This document shows, one piece after another, positions 26,159 to 35,443 of a DNA stretch of 64,000 bases (position 1 is its first letter; each line of letters begins with the position of its first letter). The notes under the pieces were generated by a model. It ran no database searches. It was not told where the DNA came from and saw nothing but the letters and a program-made list of their open reading frames with translations. A program made the position numbers and the translations under genes. Where the stretch lies: positions 1 to 64,000 of the forward strand of contig VFZE01000023.1 in NCBI GenBank assembly GCA_016871315.1, given 5' to 3'. Source of the stretch: Acidimicrobiia bacterium. Its GTDB lineage: Bacteria; Acidobacteriota; Terriglobia; Bryobacterales; Bryobacteraceae.

Positions 26159-29100
26159 TTACCAGACCAGCCGCAGGGCGAGCTGGATCTGCCGCGGGAG
26201 ATTGGCCTGGCCGGTGATGCGGCCGAAATTGGCGGCGGCGGCGCCGAGGCTGGGACCGTTAAACTGCGCGCGGTTGGTGGAGTTGAAGGCTTCGGCGCGG
26301 AACTGGAGATTGACGCGCTCGGTGATGGCGGTGTTCTTGATCAGCGAGAGATCGAGGTTGTTGATGCGGTCCTGCCGGAGGTTGGAGAAACGCTGCGGGA
26401 AGGTGCGCAGGTTGCGGTCCATTTGCAGAGCAGGCGCGGTCACGAAGCGTGAGGTGTCGAAGGCTCCGTCGACAGCGCGCGGGTTGAGATTGATGTCACC
26501 GCCCAGATAGATCACATTGCCCCAGCTCAGCGCGCCGTGGGTCTGGTTGGTGTAAATGCCGTTGATGACCCAGCCGCCGATGAGGCGGTTTGCCCACATA
26601 CCGGCGCCGCCGGCGATGGCCTTGCCGCGGCCGAAGGGGAGGTCGTAGGAGGTGGAAAAAACGAAGCGCTGCGGCCGGTCTTCATTGGCGACGGTTTTGT
26701 GCATAAAGAGGTCCTGGGCGTTGAGGCGGCCGGTCGCCTCCATCATGCGGGAGCGCGAGTAGTTGGCCAGGAACTGCAAGCCGTTGGAGAGGCGCTTTTC
26801 CAGGCGGACCTGGAACATGTGGAAGTCGGCCCAGCCTTCATTGAGCCCGCCGATGGAGACGCCGCCTTCGCCGTTCATTTGCGCGAAGGGGCGGGTGATC
26901 TGCTCAATACGGATGGTGGAGCCGTTGAGGGCGGTTCCGGGCAGCAGGTTCTGGAACGGGTTGGCGACGTTGGCAGTAAGGCGGTCAATGGCGGCCTGGT
27001 CACGAGTGGGGGAAGTGGAGAGCAGGCTGGCCGGGAAGAAGTTGAGGCTCTGGTTGTTGTTGATGTGGAGGGAACGGGAGCCGACGTAGCCGATCTCGAA
27101 GACCATGTTGGAGCCGATTTCGCGCTGAATGGAGAAGCTCCAGCGCTGGGTGTAGGGCTGGCCGGGCGTCGGGTTGGTGAAGCCGATGCTCTGGCCAAGG
27201 AAGGTGTTGATGCCTTCGGAGTTGCCGGCGGGCGAAAGCAGTCCGGTGGGGAAGGGGTTGGCGAGCGTGGCGAACGGAGTTAGATTGCCGTCCAGGGTGG
27301 AGACGACATCGGTGCGCTGGCTGAAGCCGGGCTGGGAGACGCCGGTGGTGCCGTAGGTGGCAAAGAAGATGCCGTAGCCGGTGCGGATGACGGTTCGCGG
27401 GCCAAGCACTTCCGGAGACCAGGCGACGCCGAAGCGCGGGCTGAGCAGGCGGTTGTCGGTGGAGTAGATATTGCGGCGATTGGGCCCGGCGAAAATGGGA
27501 CCACCGACAGGATTGAACTGGGAGACGGGGAGTTCGGGAATGGGAGTGCGGGCGAAGATGGCGGCGTAGGCTGCCCTGGCGGCGGCTGTGATGCGGTTGC
27601 TGGAAGTGAAGTCATAGCCGGCCAGCGTGCGGTCGAAGCGCTCCGTGGTGCCGAATTCCTTCTCAAAGCGGAGGCCGAGGTTGAAGGTGAGGCGTGAGTT
27701 GATGCGCCAGTCGTCCTGAATGAAGTAGGCCATGTAGTCGGCTTTGTTGGTACGGAAGGCGTTGCGGTCGAAGTTGCCGCCGGTGGGCAGGCCGAGCAGG
27801 AAAGACGCCAGCGACATGCCCGTGGGCGAACCCGCATTGCTGTCGAGCGGACCGCGGACCCAGTTGTTGTTGAAGACGTAACTGCCGGCGGAGTTGCCGT
27901 GGCCGATGCTGGACTCCTGCTGGCGGCGGATGTCGGCGCCCATTTTGAGCGTGTGGCGGCCGGCAATCTTGGTGAGAGCGGAGAAGATCTGGTAGCTGTC
28001 GAAGGGAGTGTTGCTGCCGCCGGAGGCGCCGAGGTCGTTGGTCGGGTCGGAGAAATCGATCAGCGGGAGTACGTTTTGCGAGCTGGCGGCGCCGAGTGCG
28101 GAGGGGAAGCCGAGTTGCACGAAGTTGAAGCCCTCGCTCGGGCGGTTGTTGCTCTCAATGAATCGCGTCCAGTTGAGCCGCGTGTTGAGGATGGTGGTGG
28201 GATTGAAGCTGTAGACATCGTCGACGGTGGAGCCGTAGTTGACGCGGGAAAGGAAATTGCCGCTGGCAATGTTGTTGAAGCGGTTGCCGCGGTTTTCCAT
28301 GCGGTCGTTATTGCGCATGTTCCAGAACATCTTGTGCTTATCGGAGATGTTCACGTCAATGCGGCCCATGAAGCTGAAGAAGTCATCCGAGCGGACAGTG
28401 TTGGCCAGGTAGTTGTCCTGCGTGTTGTCGCGGCCCTGCTGATTGGGCAGCGGAAAGAACTGCATGAAGTTCCGCGCGATGGGGCTGATGCGGTTGGCCG
28501 GAAGGAGGTTGCCCGGGATGGGCTGGCGGCGGCGGCGGGCGCCTTCAGCCACGGCGGAGAAGGGATCGTAGAGCTGGTAGATGGGGCCAAGGCGGAGTAG
28601 CTCGGAGAAGTTGCCGTTGCGCATCGCCTCGGTGGGTACGGTGGTGGTGATCGGTTCCGGAGAGCTGTTCTTGATGCCTTCGTAGGCGAAGTACCAGAAG
28701 ACGCGGTTCCGGCCGTTGATCACCTTGGGGATCCACAGGGGCGCGCCGGCCGTAACGCCCCACTGGTTGAAACGGGTGACGGGCTTGCGATTGTTGGAAG
28801 CGTTGGTGAAGAACGGAGTGCCGGCCAGCCTGGATACCTGATTGAACTCATACGCCGTGCCGTGCAGTTCGTTGGTGCCGCCCTTCATGACGACGTTGAC
28901 GGTGCCGCCGGCCGTGTTGCCGTAAGCCGCGTCGGCCTGAAAGGTTTCCACCTTGATTTCCTGCACGGTGTCGACAGGCGGGTTGTAGGCGACGCGGCGG
29001 TCGCGCGTCATGTCAGGCGAGCCGTCCAGCAGCAGCTCATTGCTGCGGCCCTGGCCGCCGCCCATCGAGAAGTCCGATGGGCCGGCGTTGTCGAACGGGC

Positions 29101-29608
29101 GTGTGAAATTGGGATTGCCGGTGGGCACGACGCCGAACGCCAGCTGCGCGAGCACGAGCGGCGTGCGGCCGTTCATCGGCATGTTCTCGATCTGCCGCGT
29201 CGAAATGGCCTGGCCGACCGAGGCCGTGCTGGTGACCAGCATCGGCGCATCGGCATTGACGGTGACCGATTCCACCATCGCGCCGACCTCCATCTTGATG
29301 TTGACGGTGACGCGTTGGTTGGTGGAGATCTGCACGTTGTCCTGCACGTAACGCTTGAAGCCGTCCGATTCCGCAGTCAGCGAATAGAGGCCGGGGGTGA
29401 GGAAGGGAAGCGTGTATTGGCCGCCGGCGCCGGATACGGTTTCAAATCTCGCGCCGGTCTCCTTATGAGTGGCCGTGATCTTCACCGCCGGGATCATGGC
29501 TCCCTGCGGATCGGTGACATCCCCGTTGAGAGTGGCCCGGAATTCCTGGCCGAAGCCGATAGCGGCGCAGGCTACCGCCAAGATGGTGACCGAAAGAAGT
29601 CTTCGCAT
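26159..29608 (-). CDS. TonB-dependent receptor with carboxypeptidase-regulatory-like domain (Oar-like)
   Basis: The start at 29608 is preceded by GGAAAGGAAGA and opens a signal peptide ('MRRLLSVTILAVACAAIGFG'); the upstream open frame is not coding. The 1149-residue protein has the same layout as its convergent neighbour: regulatory-like domain ('ATLNGDVTDPQGAMIPAVKI'), plug ('PMNGRTPLVLAQLAFGVVPT', 'VETFQADAAYGNTAGGTVNV'), large barrel and C-terminal Trp ('IQLALRLVW'). The two barrels are clearly related in layout but far from identical, so they probably bind different ligands. No SusD-like lipoprotein is adjacent. Confidence 0.93.
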   Translation of the reverse strand: MRRLLSVTILAVACAAIGFGQEFRATLNGDVTDPQGAMIPAVKITATHKETGARFETVSGAGGQYTLPFLTPGLYSLTAESDGFKRYVQDNVQISTNQRVTVNIKMEVGAMVESVTVNADAPMLVTSTASVGQAISTRQIENMPMNGRTPLVLAQLAFGVVPTGNPNFTRPFDNAGPSDFSMGGGQGRSNELLLDGSPDMTRDRRVAYNPPVDTVQEIKVETFQADAAYGNTAGGTVNVVMKGGTNELHGTAYEFNQVSRLAGTPFFTNASNNRKPVTRFNQWGVTAGAPLWIPKVINGRNRVFWYFAYEGIKNSSPEPITTTVPTEAMRNGNFSELLRLGPIYQLYDPFSAVAEGARRRRQPIPGNLLPANRISPIARNFMQFFPLPNQQGRDNTQDNYLANTVRSDDFFSFMGRIDVNISDKHKMFWNMRNNDRMENRGNRFNNIASGNFLSRVNYGSTVDDVYSFNPTTILNTRLNWTRFIESNNRPSEGFNFVQLGFPSALGAASSQNVLPLIDFSDPTNDLGASGGSNTPFDSYQIFSALTKIAGRHTLKMGADIRRQQESSIGHGNSAGSYVFNNNWVRGPLDSNAGSPTGMSLASFLLGLPTGGNFDRNAFRTNKADYMAYFIQDDWRINSRLTFNLGLRFEKEFGTTERFDRTLAGYDFTSSNRITAAARAAYAAIFARTPIPELPVSQFNPVGGPIFAGPNRRNIYSTDNRLLSPRFGVAWSPEVLGPRTVIRTGYGIFFATYGTTGVSQPGFSQRTDVVSTLDGNLTPFATLANPFPTGLLSPAGNSEGINTFLGQSIGFTNPTPGQPYTQRWSFSIQREIGSNMVFEIGYVGSRSLHINNNQSLNFFPASLLSTSPTRDQAAIDRLTANVANPFQNLLPGTALNGSTIRIEQITRPFAQMNGEGGVSIGGLNEGWADFHMFQVRLEKRLSNGLQFLANYSRSRMMEATGRLNAQDLFMHKTVANEDRPQRFVFSTSYDLPFGRGKAIAGGAGMWANRLIGGWVINGIYTNQTHGALSWGNVIYLGGDINLNPRAVDGAFDTSRFVTAPALQMDRNLRTFPQRFSNLRQDRINNLDLSLIKNTAITERVNLQFRAEAFNSTNRAQFNGPSLGAAAANFGRITGQANLPRQIQLALRLVW

Positions 29609-29654
29609 GGAGTCTTCCTTTCCCAGAAGCTTAAGATTTCTACATAATATGATA

Positions 29655-29822
29655 TCACCGGAGATCCGGCGGGGACGGGAAGAGAGCGTCCAAAGCCTCT
29701 GGCATGACCATTTCATAGCTGCCGGCCAGGATGAGGAGAAGCCCCGCCAGGACCAGGAAGCCACCGCTGATCTTTTCCTGTACTCCCCGGTGGCCCAGTT
29801 TGGCCCCACCGAAGCCAGCCAT
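29655..29822 (-). CDS. Short single-span membrane ORF, uncertain
   Basis: A 55-residue frame reads 'MAGFGGAKLGHRGVQEKISG' then a strong hydrophobic helix 'GFLVLAGLLLILAGSYEM' and 'PEALDALFPSPPDLR'. It looks like the C-terminal membrane segment of a larger transporter or exporter, and the frame extends upstream of the ATG. It could be a remnant. It lies 46 bases before the receptor start on the same strand. No ribosome site is convincing. Confidence 0.3.
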   Translation of the reverse strand: MAGFGGAKLGHRGVQEKISGGFLVLAGLLLILAGSYEMVMPEALDALFPSPPDLR

Positions 29823-29900
29823 CAGCAGGCCTGACGCCGGAGAGACACTTCGGGCGTAGCGGTTGGTATTGATGATGTGTTGGAGTGAGTTTTGGGGCTG

Positions 29901-30548
29901 TTACCTGCCGGAATCCCCGGTGTGGGGGTGGATTTGTGAGGAAATCGGACGTGGGGAAGCGGTTTGGAGGGGCGGTTCGGATTCGTTTGCGGGCGGAATT
30001 GGGTTCGTTTTGTAATTCCGCGTAATGGGCTGAGGAGCAATGGTATGTGCCTGTTCCTGCGCGAGTTTCCGGCGGGTGGCCTGGAGTTGAAGGAGCTGTT
30101 TGAGGGACTGATTGTAGGCGCGGCGTGCGGCGGACTCATAGCGTGAGAGTTTGAGGATGGCCTGGCTGCCGGAAGCGTCGGTGTGGAAGAGGAGCGCGGC
30201 GACGTCGTCGGGATCGGTGTGGGGCGGGATCATGGCGAGCAGGTCGGCGCTGGGGACGAAGAGGCGGGTCTCGAAGCGGGCGATGCGCATGAGTTTCCAC
30301 TGGGCCTGCGCCATCTGGTCGACGAGGAAGCGTTCGGTGGGGCCGGCGGGATTGAGGTCGGCGCGGAGGCCGGCGAGGAGCATGTCGTAGTCGGCGGGAT
30401 CTTCGCCGGGGATGACGACGTGGACGCCGGAAAGGCCGTGCTTGACGGCGTTGGCCGCGGCTTTCATCTTGCCGATTTCGGTGCGGGGGCCGGTGGAATG
30501 TTCGGCGTTTTTGCGGTTGGCAGCAAACTGTGCGGGGGAGGTAGACAT
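29901..30548 (-). CDS. Conserved acidobacterial hypothetical protein ('NAEHSTGPRT' family)
   Basis: The start at 30548 follows AGGAGAAATTTT. The 215-residue product opens 'MSTSPAQFAANRKNAEHSTG', a pattern of many paralogues in Acidobacteria and Planctomycetes ('ANRRNAxxSTGPxTxxGK'). It continues 'NAVKHGLSGVHVVIPGEDPA', an acidic middle and a helical 'RYESAARRAYNQSLKQLLQL'. The first 35 residues are basic with an AT-hook-like appearance. These genes are typically multicopy, which hints at mobility or DNA-related function, but no function is established. The tail (~residue 175 onward) is Pro- and Ser-rich and disordered. Confidence 0.8.
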   Translation of the reverse strand: MSTSPAQFAANRKNAEHSTGPRTEIGKMKAAANAVKHGLSGVHVVIPGEDPADYDMLLAGLRADLNPAGPTERFLVDQMAQAQWKLMRIARFETRLFVPSADLLAMIPPHTDPDDVAALLFHTDASGSQAILKLSRYESAARRAYNQSLKQLLQLQATRRKLAQEQAHTIAPQPITRNYKTNPIPPANESEPPLQTASPRPISSQIHPHTGDSGR

Positions 30549-30906
30549 AAAATTTCTCCTGATTGGTGAGATGAGCGCGGGCGGGCGGCCGTGCATGGCT
30601 GGATAGAGAGCTATCCGACGGGAGTGTAGCGGGCGTGGGTGCGGGGCGGGGGGATTGAAATCTGTAAGGTGTTGAGGAGGAAGGGAAAATGATTTTCGAA
30701 CAGCTGTGATTGAAGAGCGCTGCAGTGTCCGCGGCTACAATGGCCGCAAGTGCTTGTCAGACGGGCACTTCAATTCAGCAAAGGAGACACTGCAAACATG
30801 AGGAGGCCGATAGAGCGCTGAGGGCGGGATGTGAGCTTGCATCGGGCGGCTAAGGATGGCCAATGCGAGCGACTGGAATCCACCAATCAACGCGACGCAG
30901 TCCGGG
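30549..30906. other. Intergenic region without a supported gene
   Basis: About 360 bases between two minus-strand genes. It contains a run of G-rich sequence near 30640 and a plus-strand 7-codon frame at 30798-30821 with AAAGGAG upstream, but no plus-strand gene follows. I see no RNA gene or terminator that I can support. Confidence 0.45.
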
Positions 30907-31494
30907 CTACTTCGGCTGACTGGGGCGCGGCGGCACGGTCCAGCGGAAGACCCTCTTGCTCAGTCCGGAATAGTCGTCCTGATCAGTGGGGTCGACCGTC
31001 ACTTCCTTCTCGGGCTTCCAGTCCCCCATATCGAAGGTGTTCGAGATAATGGGCGTGCCGGATTTCAGATCTGCGAGCAGTTTGGGCTTCAACTTGAGGT
31101 TGAGCTGAGGTAGCAGGAACAGGGTGACGATGGTCGCTTCCTTGATGTCGGCGAGGAACAGGTCGTTTTCCTCAAACCGGACCAGGTGCTCCACTCCGGC
31201 CTTTTTCGCGTTCTCTCTCGCCTCGGCGATACGCTGCGGGTCGATATCGATCCCGACGCCGCGGGCGCCGTACTTCTTGGCTGCGGTGATGACGATCCGT
31301 CCGTCGCCACACCCAAGGTCGTAAACAACGTCGGTTTTTTTGACGCCGGCAAGCGTGAGCATGGCGTCGACTGCCGGGTCAGTGGTCGGAAGGTAGATTA
31401 CGTCCGGCGTGCGCTTCGGCTGAGGCTGCGCAGCCGCAAGGCCGACGAGGGCGGTCGCGATAAGGGAGCAGAACGTCGTTCGAGCGAGTTTCAT
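30907..31494 (-). CDS. Exported class I SAM-dependent methyltransferase-like protein
   Basis: Start at 31494: 'MKLARTTFCSLIATALVGLA' is a signal peptide, followed by 'AAQPQPKRTPDVIYLPTTDP'. The 195-residue protein has a Rossmann methyltransferase core with the SAM loop 'VVYDLGCGDGRIVITAA' (~residues 58-74), acidic 'GVGIDIDPQRIAEA' and 'RFEENDLFLADI'. It resembles DOT1-like protein-lysine methyltransferases in fold. A methyltransferase with an apparent signal peptide is odd, since SAM is not periplasmic, so the N-terminus may instead be a membrane anchor facing the cytosol. Related exported-looking methyltransferases occur commonly in Acidobacteria and a second one lies at 31946-32596. Confidence 0.85.
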   Translation of the reverse strand: MKLARTTFCSLIATALVGLAAAQPQPKRTPDVIYLPTTDPAVDAMLTLAGVKKTDVVYDLGCGDGRIVITAAKKYGARGVGIDIDPQRIAEARENAKKAGVEHLVRFEENDLFLADIKEATIVTLFLLPQLNLKLKPKLLADLKSGTPIISNTFDMGDWKPEKEVTVDPTDQDDYSGLSKRVFRWTVPPRPSQPK

Positions 31495-31801
31495 TCGATA
31501 ACTTGTTTCTAAAGAATATCCAACTGGCCAGGGGAATGCCATCGAGCTGCCAACACAGGTCGTGGGTCCACGCTCATTCCTCGTCACTGACGGCGCAGCG
31601 TTTATTGATCGCAGTGCCACTTGGCGTGTGGCCGGCAACGCGGAAGATGCCGCGGACACTACTCCGCCTTACTTGGCTTTGCGACACGATATGTTCTTGA
31701 GGGTGCTCGGACGGTACGGGAGCCCTGTTTTGAGGCGCTAGCGGGGAGCCCTCCTACGCCCTTGTGGGCTACGGCGGGCCGCCTTGGCCTGCGGCGAAGG
31801 C
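31495..31801. other. Intergenic region upstream of tRNA-Ser
   Basis: About 300 bases between the 3' side of tRNA-Ser and the divergent side of the methyltransferase gene. Short open frames have no recognisable family. An imperfect inverted, GC-rich segment near 31730-31800 may act as the tRNA transcript terminator, but it lacks a U-run. Confidence 0.4.
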
Positions 31802-31895
<94 letters not shown>

Positions 31896-31945
31896 GCGGC
31901 GATGGGAACGTGGTCTCGAGCACCAATTTAACACAACCGGAGCGG

Positions 31946-32596
31946 CTACTTCTTGCGGAACAGGGCGATGAACTGGCGCTTTTCGGTGAAGGGTTCCGAG
32001 GAGATCAGCTGGAAGCCGTTGGCTTCGATTTCCTTGATCACGTCGGCCTCGTCCAGGCGGATGTGTTTGGGGTCGCGGAAGCCGTTCTTGTAGAAGTCGA
32101 CGATGGCCAGACGGCCGCCGGGCTTGAGGCCCTTGGCGAGACCGGCGAGCATTTCGGCGGGGTAATCGAAGTGGTGGTAGGCGTCGAGGACGAGGGCAAT
32201 GTCGACGGCGGCGGGCGGGAGTCTGGGGTCTTTTTCCGTGCCCTGGACAAACTCGACATTGGCGATCTTCTTTTCCGTGGCGTAGACTTTGGCCTTTTCG
32301 AGGAAGTCGGGGAAGATGTCCTCGGCGACGATTTTGCCGTTGGGGCCGACGGCTTCATGCAGGAAGGGCAGCATATAGCCGACGCCGGTGCCGATGTCGG
32401 CGACGGTCATGCCGGGGGAGAGCTTAAGGGCCTTTACCAGGTCGAGGGGCCTTTGCGAGGTGTCGCGGTCATGCGAGGAGAGTGTAGTGGCGACGCGCTC
32501 GCGGCCTTCCTTGGTCTTGTAGCCGGAGTTGGCGTAGTCGGCGGCCTGGGGGAAGGCCGAGAGGGCTGCGAAGGCGAGCAGAAGTGTGATTCTCAT
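31946..32596 (-). CDS. Exported class I SAM-dependent methyltransferase-like protein
   Basis: The 216-residue product starts with a signal-like helix ('MRITLLLAFAALSAFPQAAD'). The SAM-binding fold follows: 'MTVADIGTGVGYMLPFLHEA' (~residues 63-82), 'GKIVAEDIFPDFLEKAK', 'DIALVLDAYHHFDYP' and 'GRLAIVDFYKNG'. This matches the group of secreted-looking methyltransferases common in Acidobacteria and Planctomycetes. The target is unknown. Its ATG overlaps the homoserine dehydrogenase stop as ATGA, so it is translationally coupled to hom, with no obvious metabolic link. Confidence 0.88.
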   Translation of the reverse strand: MRITLLLAFAALSAFPQAADYANSGYKTKEGRERVATTLSSHDRDTSQRPLDLVKALKLSPGMTVADIGTGVGYMLPFLHEAVGPNGKIVAEDIFPDFLEKAKVYATEKKIANVEFVQGTEKDPRLPPAAVDIALVLDAYHHFDYPAEMLAGLAKGLKPGGRLAIVDFYKNGFRDPKHIRLDEADVIKEIEANGFQLISSEPFTEKRQFIALFRKK

Positions 32597-33891
32597 AATG
32601 AAGTCTCCATGGGCAGGGCCAGCGGGGGCTCCCGCAGGAAATCCAGGGCTGACATTTTGGCCACCGCTTCGCGGACATCCTCTTCGGCGGTGGGCTCAAG
32701 GGTAATGACGAACGGGAGATTGTCTTTGTCACCGCCGGGCAACTGCAAGACGGCATCGAGGCTGACTTTTTTGTCGGCGAGGACCTGGGCGAGTGCGGCG
32801 ATGATGCCTGGGCGGTCCGAGACGCGGAAGCGGAGGTACCAGGCGCGGCGCTGGCGAGTGATGGAGATGGGCTTGTAGATGCCCAGGCGGGCGTGGGCGA
32901 AGGGGGAGACGCGCTCGGGGCTGCCGCCGCGCAGCTCGCGGGCGACGCGCATGAGATCGCTGACGACGGCGACTCCGGTGGGATGGGGGCCGGCGCCGCG
33001 GCCGTAGTAGAAGGTGTCGGCGCCGTAGCGGCCCTGGACCCAGATGGCGTTGTATGCTCCTTGCACGGAAGCGAGGATGGTGGATTGGGGGATGAGCGCG
33101 GGGCGGACGCTGAGGAGCAGGCCGTCTTCGGTCAGGCGGGCGACGCAGATGAGGCGAATGGTGTGGGCGAGCTTGTGGGCGTAGTGAAAGTCGAACGGGG
33201 AGATGCGGCGGATGCCTTCGGTGTAGATGTCGGCGGGGGTGATTTTTTCGCCGAAGGCCAAGGCGGCGACGATGGCGAGCTTGGAGCGTGCGTCGAAGCC
33301 GTCGATGTCGGCGGAGGGGTCTGCTTCGGCGTAGCCGAGTCTCTGCGCTTCGGTGAGAACGTCGGCGAAATCGGCGCCGTGCTTTTCCATTTCGGTGAGG
33401 ATGTAGTTGCTGGTGCCGTTGAGGATACCGTAGAGGGCGGCGATGCGGTCTCCGGCGATGCCTTCGCGCAGCACGTTGTGGATGGGGATGCCGCCGGCGA
33501 CGCTGGCCTCCATCGCGAGATTGACGCCGCGGGCGATGGCTTTTTCCCACAGGTCGGGCCCCTGGAGCGCCATCAGCTCCTTGTTGGCGGTGACGACGGA
33601 TTTGCCGGCTTCGATGGCGGCGTTGACGATCTCGGCGGCGACGGTGGTTCCGCCGACCAGCTCGGCGACCACATCGACATCTTTGGCGGAAACGACTTCG
33701 CGCCAGTCGGCGGTTCGGCGGGCGTTGGGAAAGGGGAGTGACTTGGATTGGACGGTACGGCTGCAGAGGGCGGTGACCTGGAGCGGGAAGCCGAGTTTCT
33801 CCTGAATTTGGGCGGCGTTTTCCGAGAGAAGGTCGAGCGTGCCGGAGCCGACGTTGCCAAGGCCAATGACTCCGACATGTACAGGGTGCAT
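32593..33891 (-). CDS. hom: Homoserine dehydrogenase
   Basis: The 432-residue enzyme reduces aspartate semialdehyde to homoserine for Thr and Met synthesis. There is an N-terminal Rossmann fold ('VHVGVIGLGNVGSGTL', residues ~4-19), 'VTANKELMALQG' with the NAD(P)-site Lys, and catalytic-domain signatures 'MEASVAGGIPI', 'GILNGTSNYILTEM' and 'GYAEADPSADIDGFDARSKL'. The C-terminal ACT domain ('YLRFRVSDRPGIIAALAQVL', ~350-425) implies feedback control by an amino acid, typically threonine. Length and motifs are normal. It is coupled by ATGA overlap to the methyltransferase gene. Confidence 0.97.
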   Translation of the reverse strand: MHPVHVGVIGLGNVGSGTLDLLSENAAQIQEKLGFPLQVTALCSRTVQSKSLPFPNARRTADWREVVSAKDVDVVAELVGGTTVAAEIVNAAIEAGKSVVTANKELMALQGPDLWEKAIARGVNLAMEASVAGGIPIHNVLREGIAGDRIAALYGILNGTSNYILTEMEKHGADFADVLTEAQRLGYAEADPSADIDGFDARSKLAIVAALAFGEKITPADIYTEGIRRISPFDFHYAHKLAHTIRLICVARLTEDGLLLSVRPALIPQSTILASVQGAYNAIWVQGRYGADTFYYGRGAGPHPTGVAVVSDLMRVARELRGGSPERVSPFAHARLGIYKPISITRQRRAWYLRFRVSDRPGIIAALAQVLADKKVSLDAVLQLPGGDKDNLPFVITLEPTAEEDVREAVAKMSALDFLREPPLALPMETSL

Positions 33892-33917
33892 AAAGGGCTA
33901 GTATATAGAAACGCACC

Positions 33918-34529
33918 GTGCTGATTCGAATTCTGCATCGTCTGTTCTCCCATCCGCTGCTCTACGACATGGCCCAGGTTCTGGCGGGCGCGCGCGAGGT
34001 GAGAAGGCGCGTGGGGAGGCAGGTGACGACGCGCGAGGCGCCGGTAACGGTACTGGATCTGGGGGGCGGCACGGGCGCGATTCAGCCCTATCTGCCCGGG
34101 GAGTGCCGCTACATTTGCGCCGATATGGAGATGCCGAAGCTGCGCGGATTCCGCCGGGGGAATCCGCGGGGATGGGCGGTGCAGGCGGATGGGATGCGGC
34201 TGCCAATCCGGTCAAGCTCCTGTGACGCGGTGATCTGCATGTTTGTCGCGCATCATCTGGAGGATGAGCCATTGCGCGTGCTGCTGGGGGAGGCGAAAAG
34301 GGTTTTGCGAGGCGGGGGGGAGCTGATCTTCCTGGATGGCGTCATGGCGCGCGATCGTCTGGCAGGGAGACTGTTATGGTGGCTGGACCGGGGCAGCAAT
34401 CCGCGGCCGAAGGAGGCGCTACGCGCGATTGTGGGAAAAGAGTGGAGGGAGGTTCGGGAGGAGAGTTTCGCGGTGTGGCATGAGTACTGGCTGATGGCGG
34501 CGGTGAAGAGTTGCGACGGCGGGCTATGA
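33918..34529 (+). CDS. Class I SAM-dependent methyltransferase
   Basis: The 203-residue protein has a UbiE/type-11-like methyltransferase core: SAM loop 'VTVLDLGGGTGAIQPYLP' (~residues 43-60), acidic 'YICADMEMPKLRGF', 'LPIRSSSCDAVICMFVAHHL' (post-II motif) and 'EAKRVLRGGGELIFLDGVMA'. No signal peptide. Substrate unknown; similar proteins act on small molecules or lipids. It is divergent from hom with 26 bases between starts, and is followed 16 bases later by a small exported protein on the same strand. Confidence 0.88.
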   Translation: MLIRILHRLFSHPLLYDMAQVLAGAREVRRRVGRQVTTREAPVTVLDLGGGTGAIQPYLPGECRYICADMEMPKLRGFRRGNPRGWAVQADGMRLPIRSSSCDAVICMFVAHHLEDEPLRVLLGEAKRVLRGGGELIFLDGVMARDRLAGRLLWWLDRGSNPRPKEALRAIVGKEWREVREESFAVWHEYWLMAAVKSCDGGL

Positions 34530-34545
34530 TGAGGCAGGAAACGTC

Positions 34546-34839
34546 ATGAAGAGAGTAATGCTGTTTGCCGTGTTATTTGGCGTTGTGGCCGCGCCGCAGC
34601 GGCGCGATCCGTTCGACGAAAGGAACCCGAAGCTGAAGCAGGAGCAGATCGAGAGGCTGCTGAAGGCGGACCGCGAAAAGTCGCTGGAGGAGGCGGCGGA
34701 GTTGGTGAAGCTGAGCCAGGAGCTGAAGGTTGAGCTGGAGAAATCAGACAAGTACGTGCTGTCACTGTCGGCGGTGAAAAAGACCGAGGAGATCGAAAAA
34801 CTGGCGAAGCGGATCCGCGGGCGGCTGAAGCGATATTAG
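34546..34839 (+). CDS. Small exported helical protein
   Basis: The 97-residue product opens with a signal peptide ('[18 protein letters not shown]'). It continues as a highly charged helix ('[20 protein letters not shown]', '[19 protein letters not shown]') likely to form a coiled coil. I recognise no defined domain. Similar short exported helical proteins are frequent in Acidobacteria. It lies between a methyltransferase and pyrR on the same strand, but a role in pyrimidine synthesis is not implied. Confidence 0.75.
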   Translation: MKRVMLFAVLFGVVAAPQRRDPFDERNPKLKQEQIERLLKADREKSLEEAAELVKLSQELKVELEKSDKYVLSLSAVKKTEEIEKLAKRIRGRLKRY

Positions 34840-34882
34840 CGCGCGCGGCTGTGCTACCATCTTTTGGAACCCGGCAACCCTC

Positions 34883-35437
34883 ATGCCCGTAACGCGCGAA
34901 AAAACCCAGTTGATGACCGCCTCCGAGATTGACCGCACGCTGGTGAGGCTGGCGCACGAGATACTGGAAAAAACCGAGGATCTGGACAAGCTGGCCTTTA
35001 TCGGGATCCGGCGGCGCGGGGTGCCGCTGGCGCAGCGGCTGCAGGCGAAGATCGAGACGCTCGAAAACCGCAAGGTGCCGGTGGGCATTCTCGACATCAA
35101 TCTTTATCGCGATGATCTGTCCACGGTGGCGAATCAACCGGTGGTGAATGCGACCGAGATCAGCTTCCCGGTGACGGGCAAGGACGTCATTTTGATGGAC
35201 GATGTTCTCTACACCGGGCGCACGATCCGGGCGGCGCTGGACGCGCTGTTCGATCACGGGCGGCCAGGGCGCGTGCAACTACTGGTGCTGATTGACCGCG
35301 GCTGGCGCGAGCTTCCGATTGAGGCGCGCTATGTGGGGCGGACGGTGCAGACGACGGCGAACGAGATTATCGAAGTGAAGTTCCGCGAGATCGACGGAAT
35401 GGAACGGGTGCTGCTGGTGGAGAAGGAGCCGGATTAG
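34883..35437 (+). CDS. pyrR: PyrR bifunctional regulator / uracil phosphoribosyltransferase
   Basis: The 184-residue product has the type I phosphoribosyltransferase fold with the PRPP-binding loop '[20 protein letters not shown]' (~residues 95-115). PyrR-specific features include '[18 protein letters not shown]', '[11 protein letters not shown]' and C-terminal '[15 protein letters not shown]'. In other bacteria PyrR binds pyr mRNA to control attenuation when UMP is high and has weak UPRTase activity. It leads a pyrR-pyrB-pyrC operon with 6- and 2-base gaps. I see no clear PyrR anti-antiterminator and terminator pair in the ~40 bases upstream, so the mode of regulation is open. Confidence 0.93.
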   Translation: MPVTREKTQLMTASEIDRTLVRLAHEILEKTEDLDKLAFIGIRRRGVPLAQRLQAKIETLENRKVPVGILDINLYRDDLSTVANQPVVNATEISFPVTGKDVILMDDVLYTGRTIRAALDALFDHGRPGRVQLLVLIDRGWRELPIEARYVGRTVQTTANEIIEVKFREIDGMERVLLVEKEPD

Positions 35438-35443
35438 CGAAGC

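Noticed and set aside
30798-30821. Seven-codon leader peptide with AAAGGAG upstream
   Set aside because: No gene follows on the same strand and there is no attenuator-like structure.
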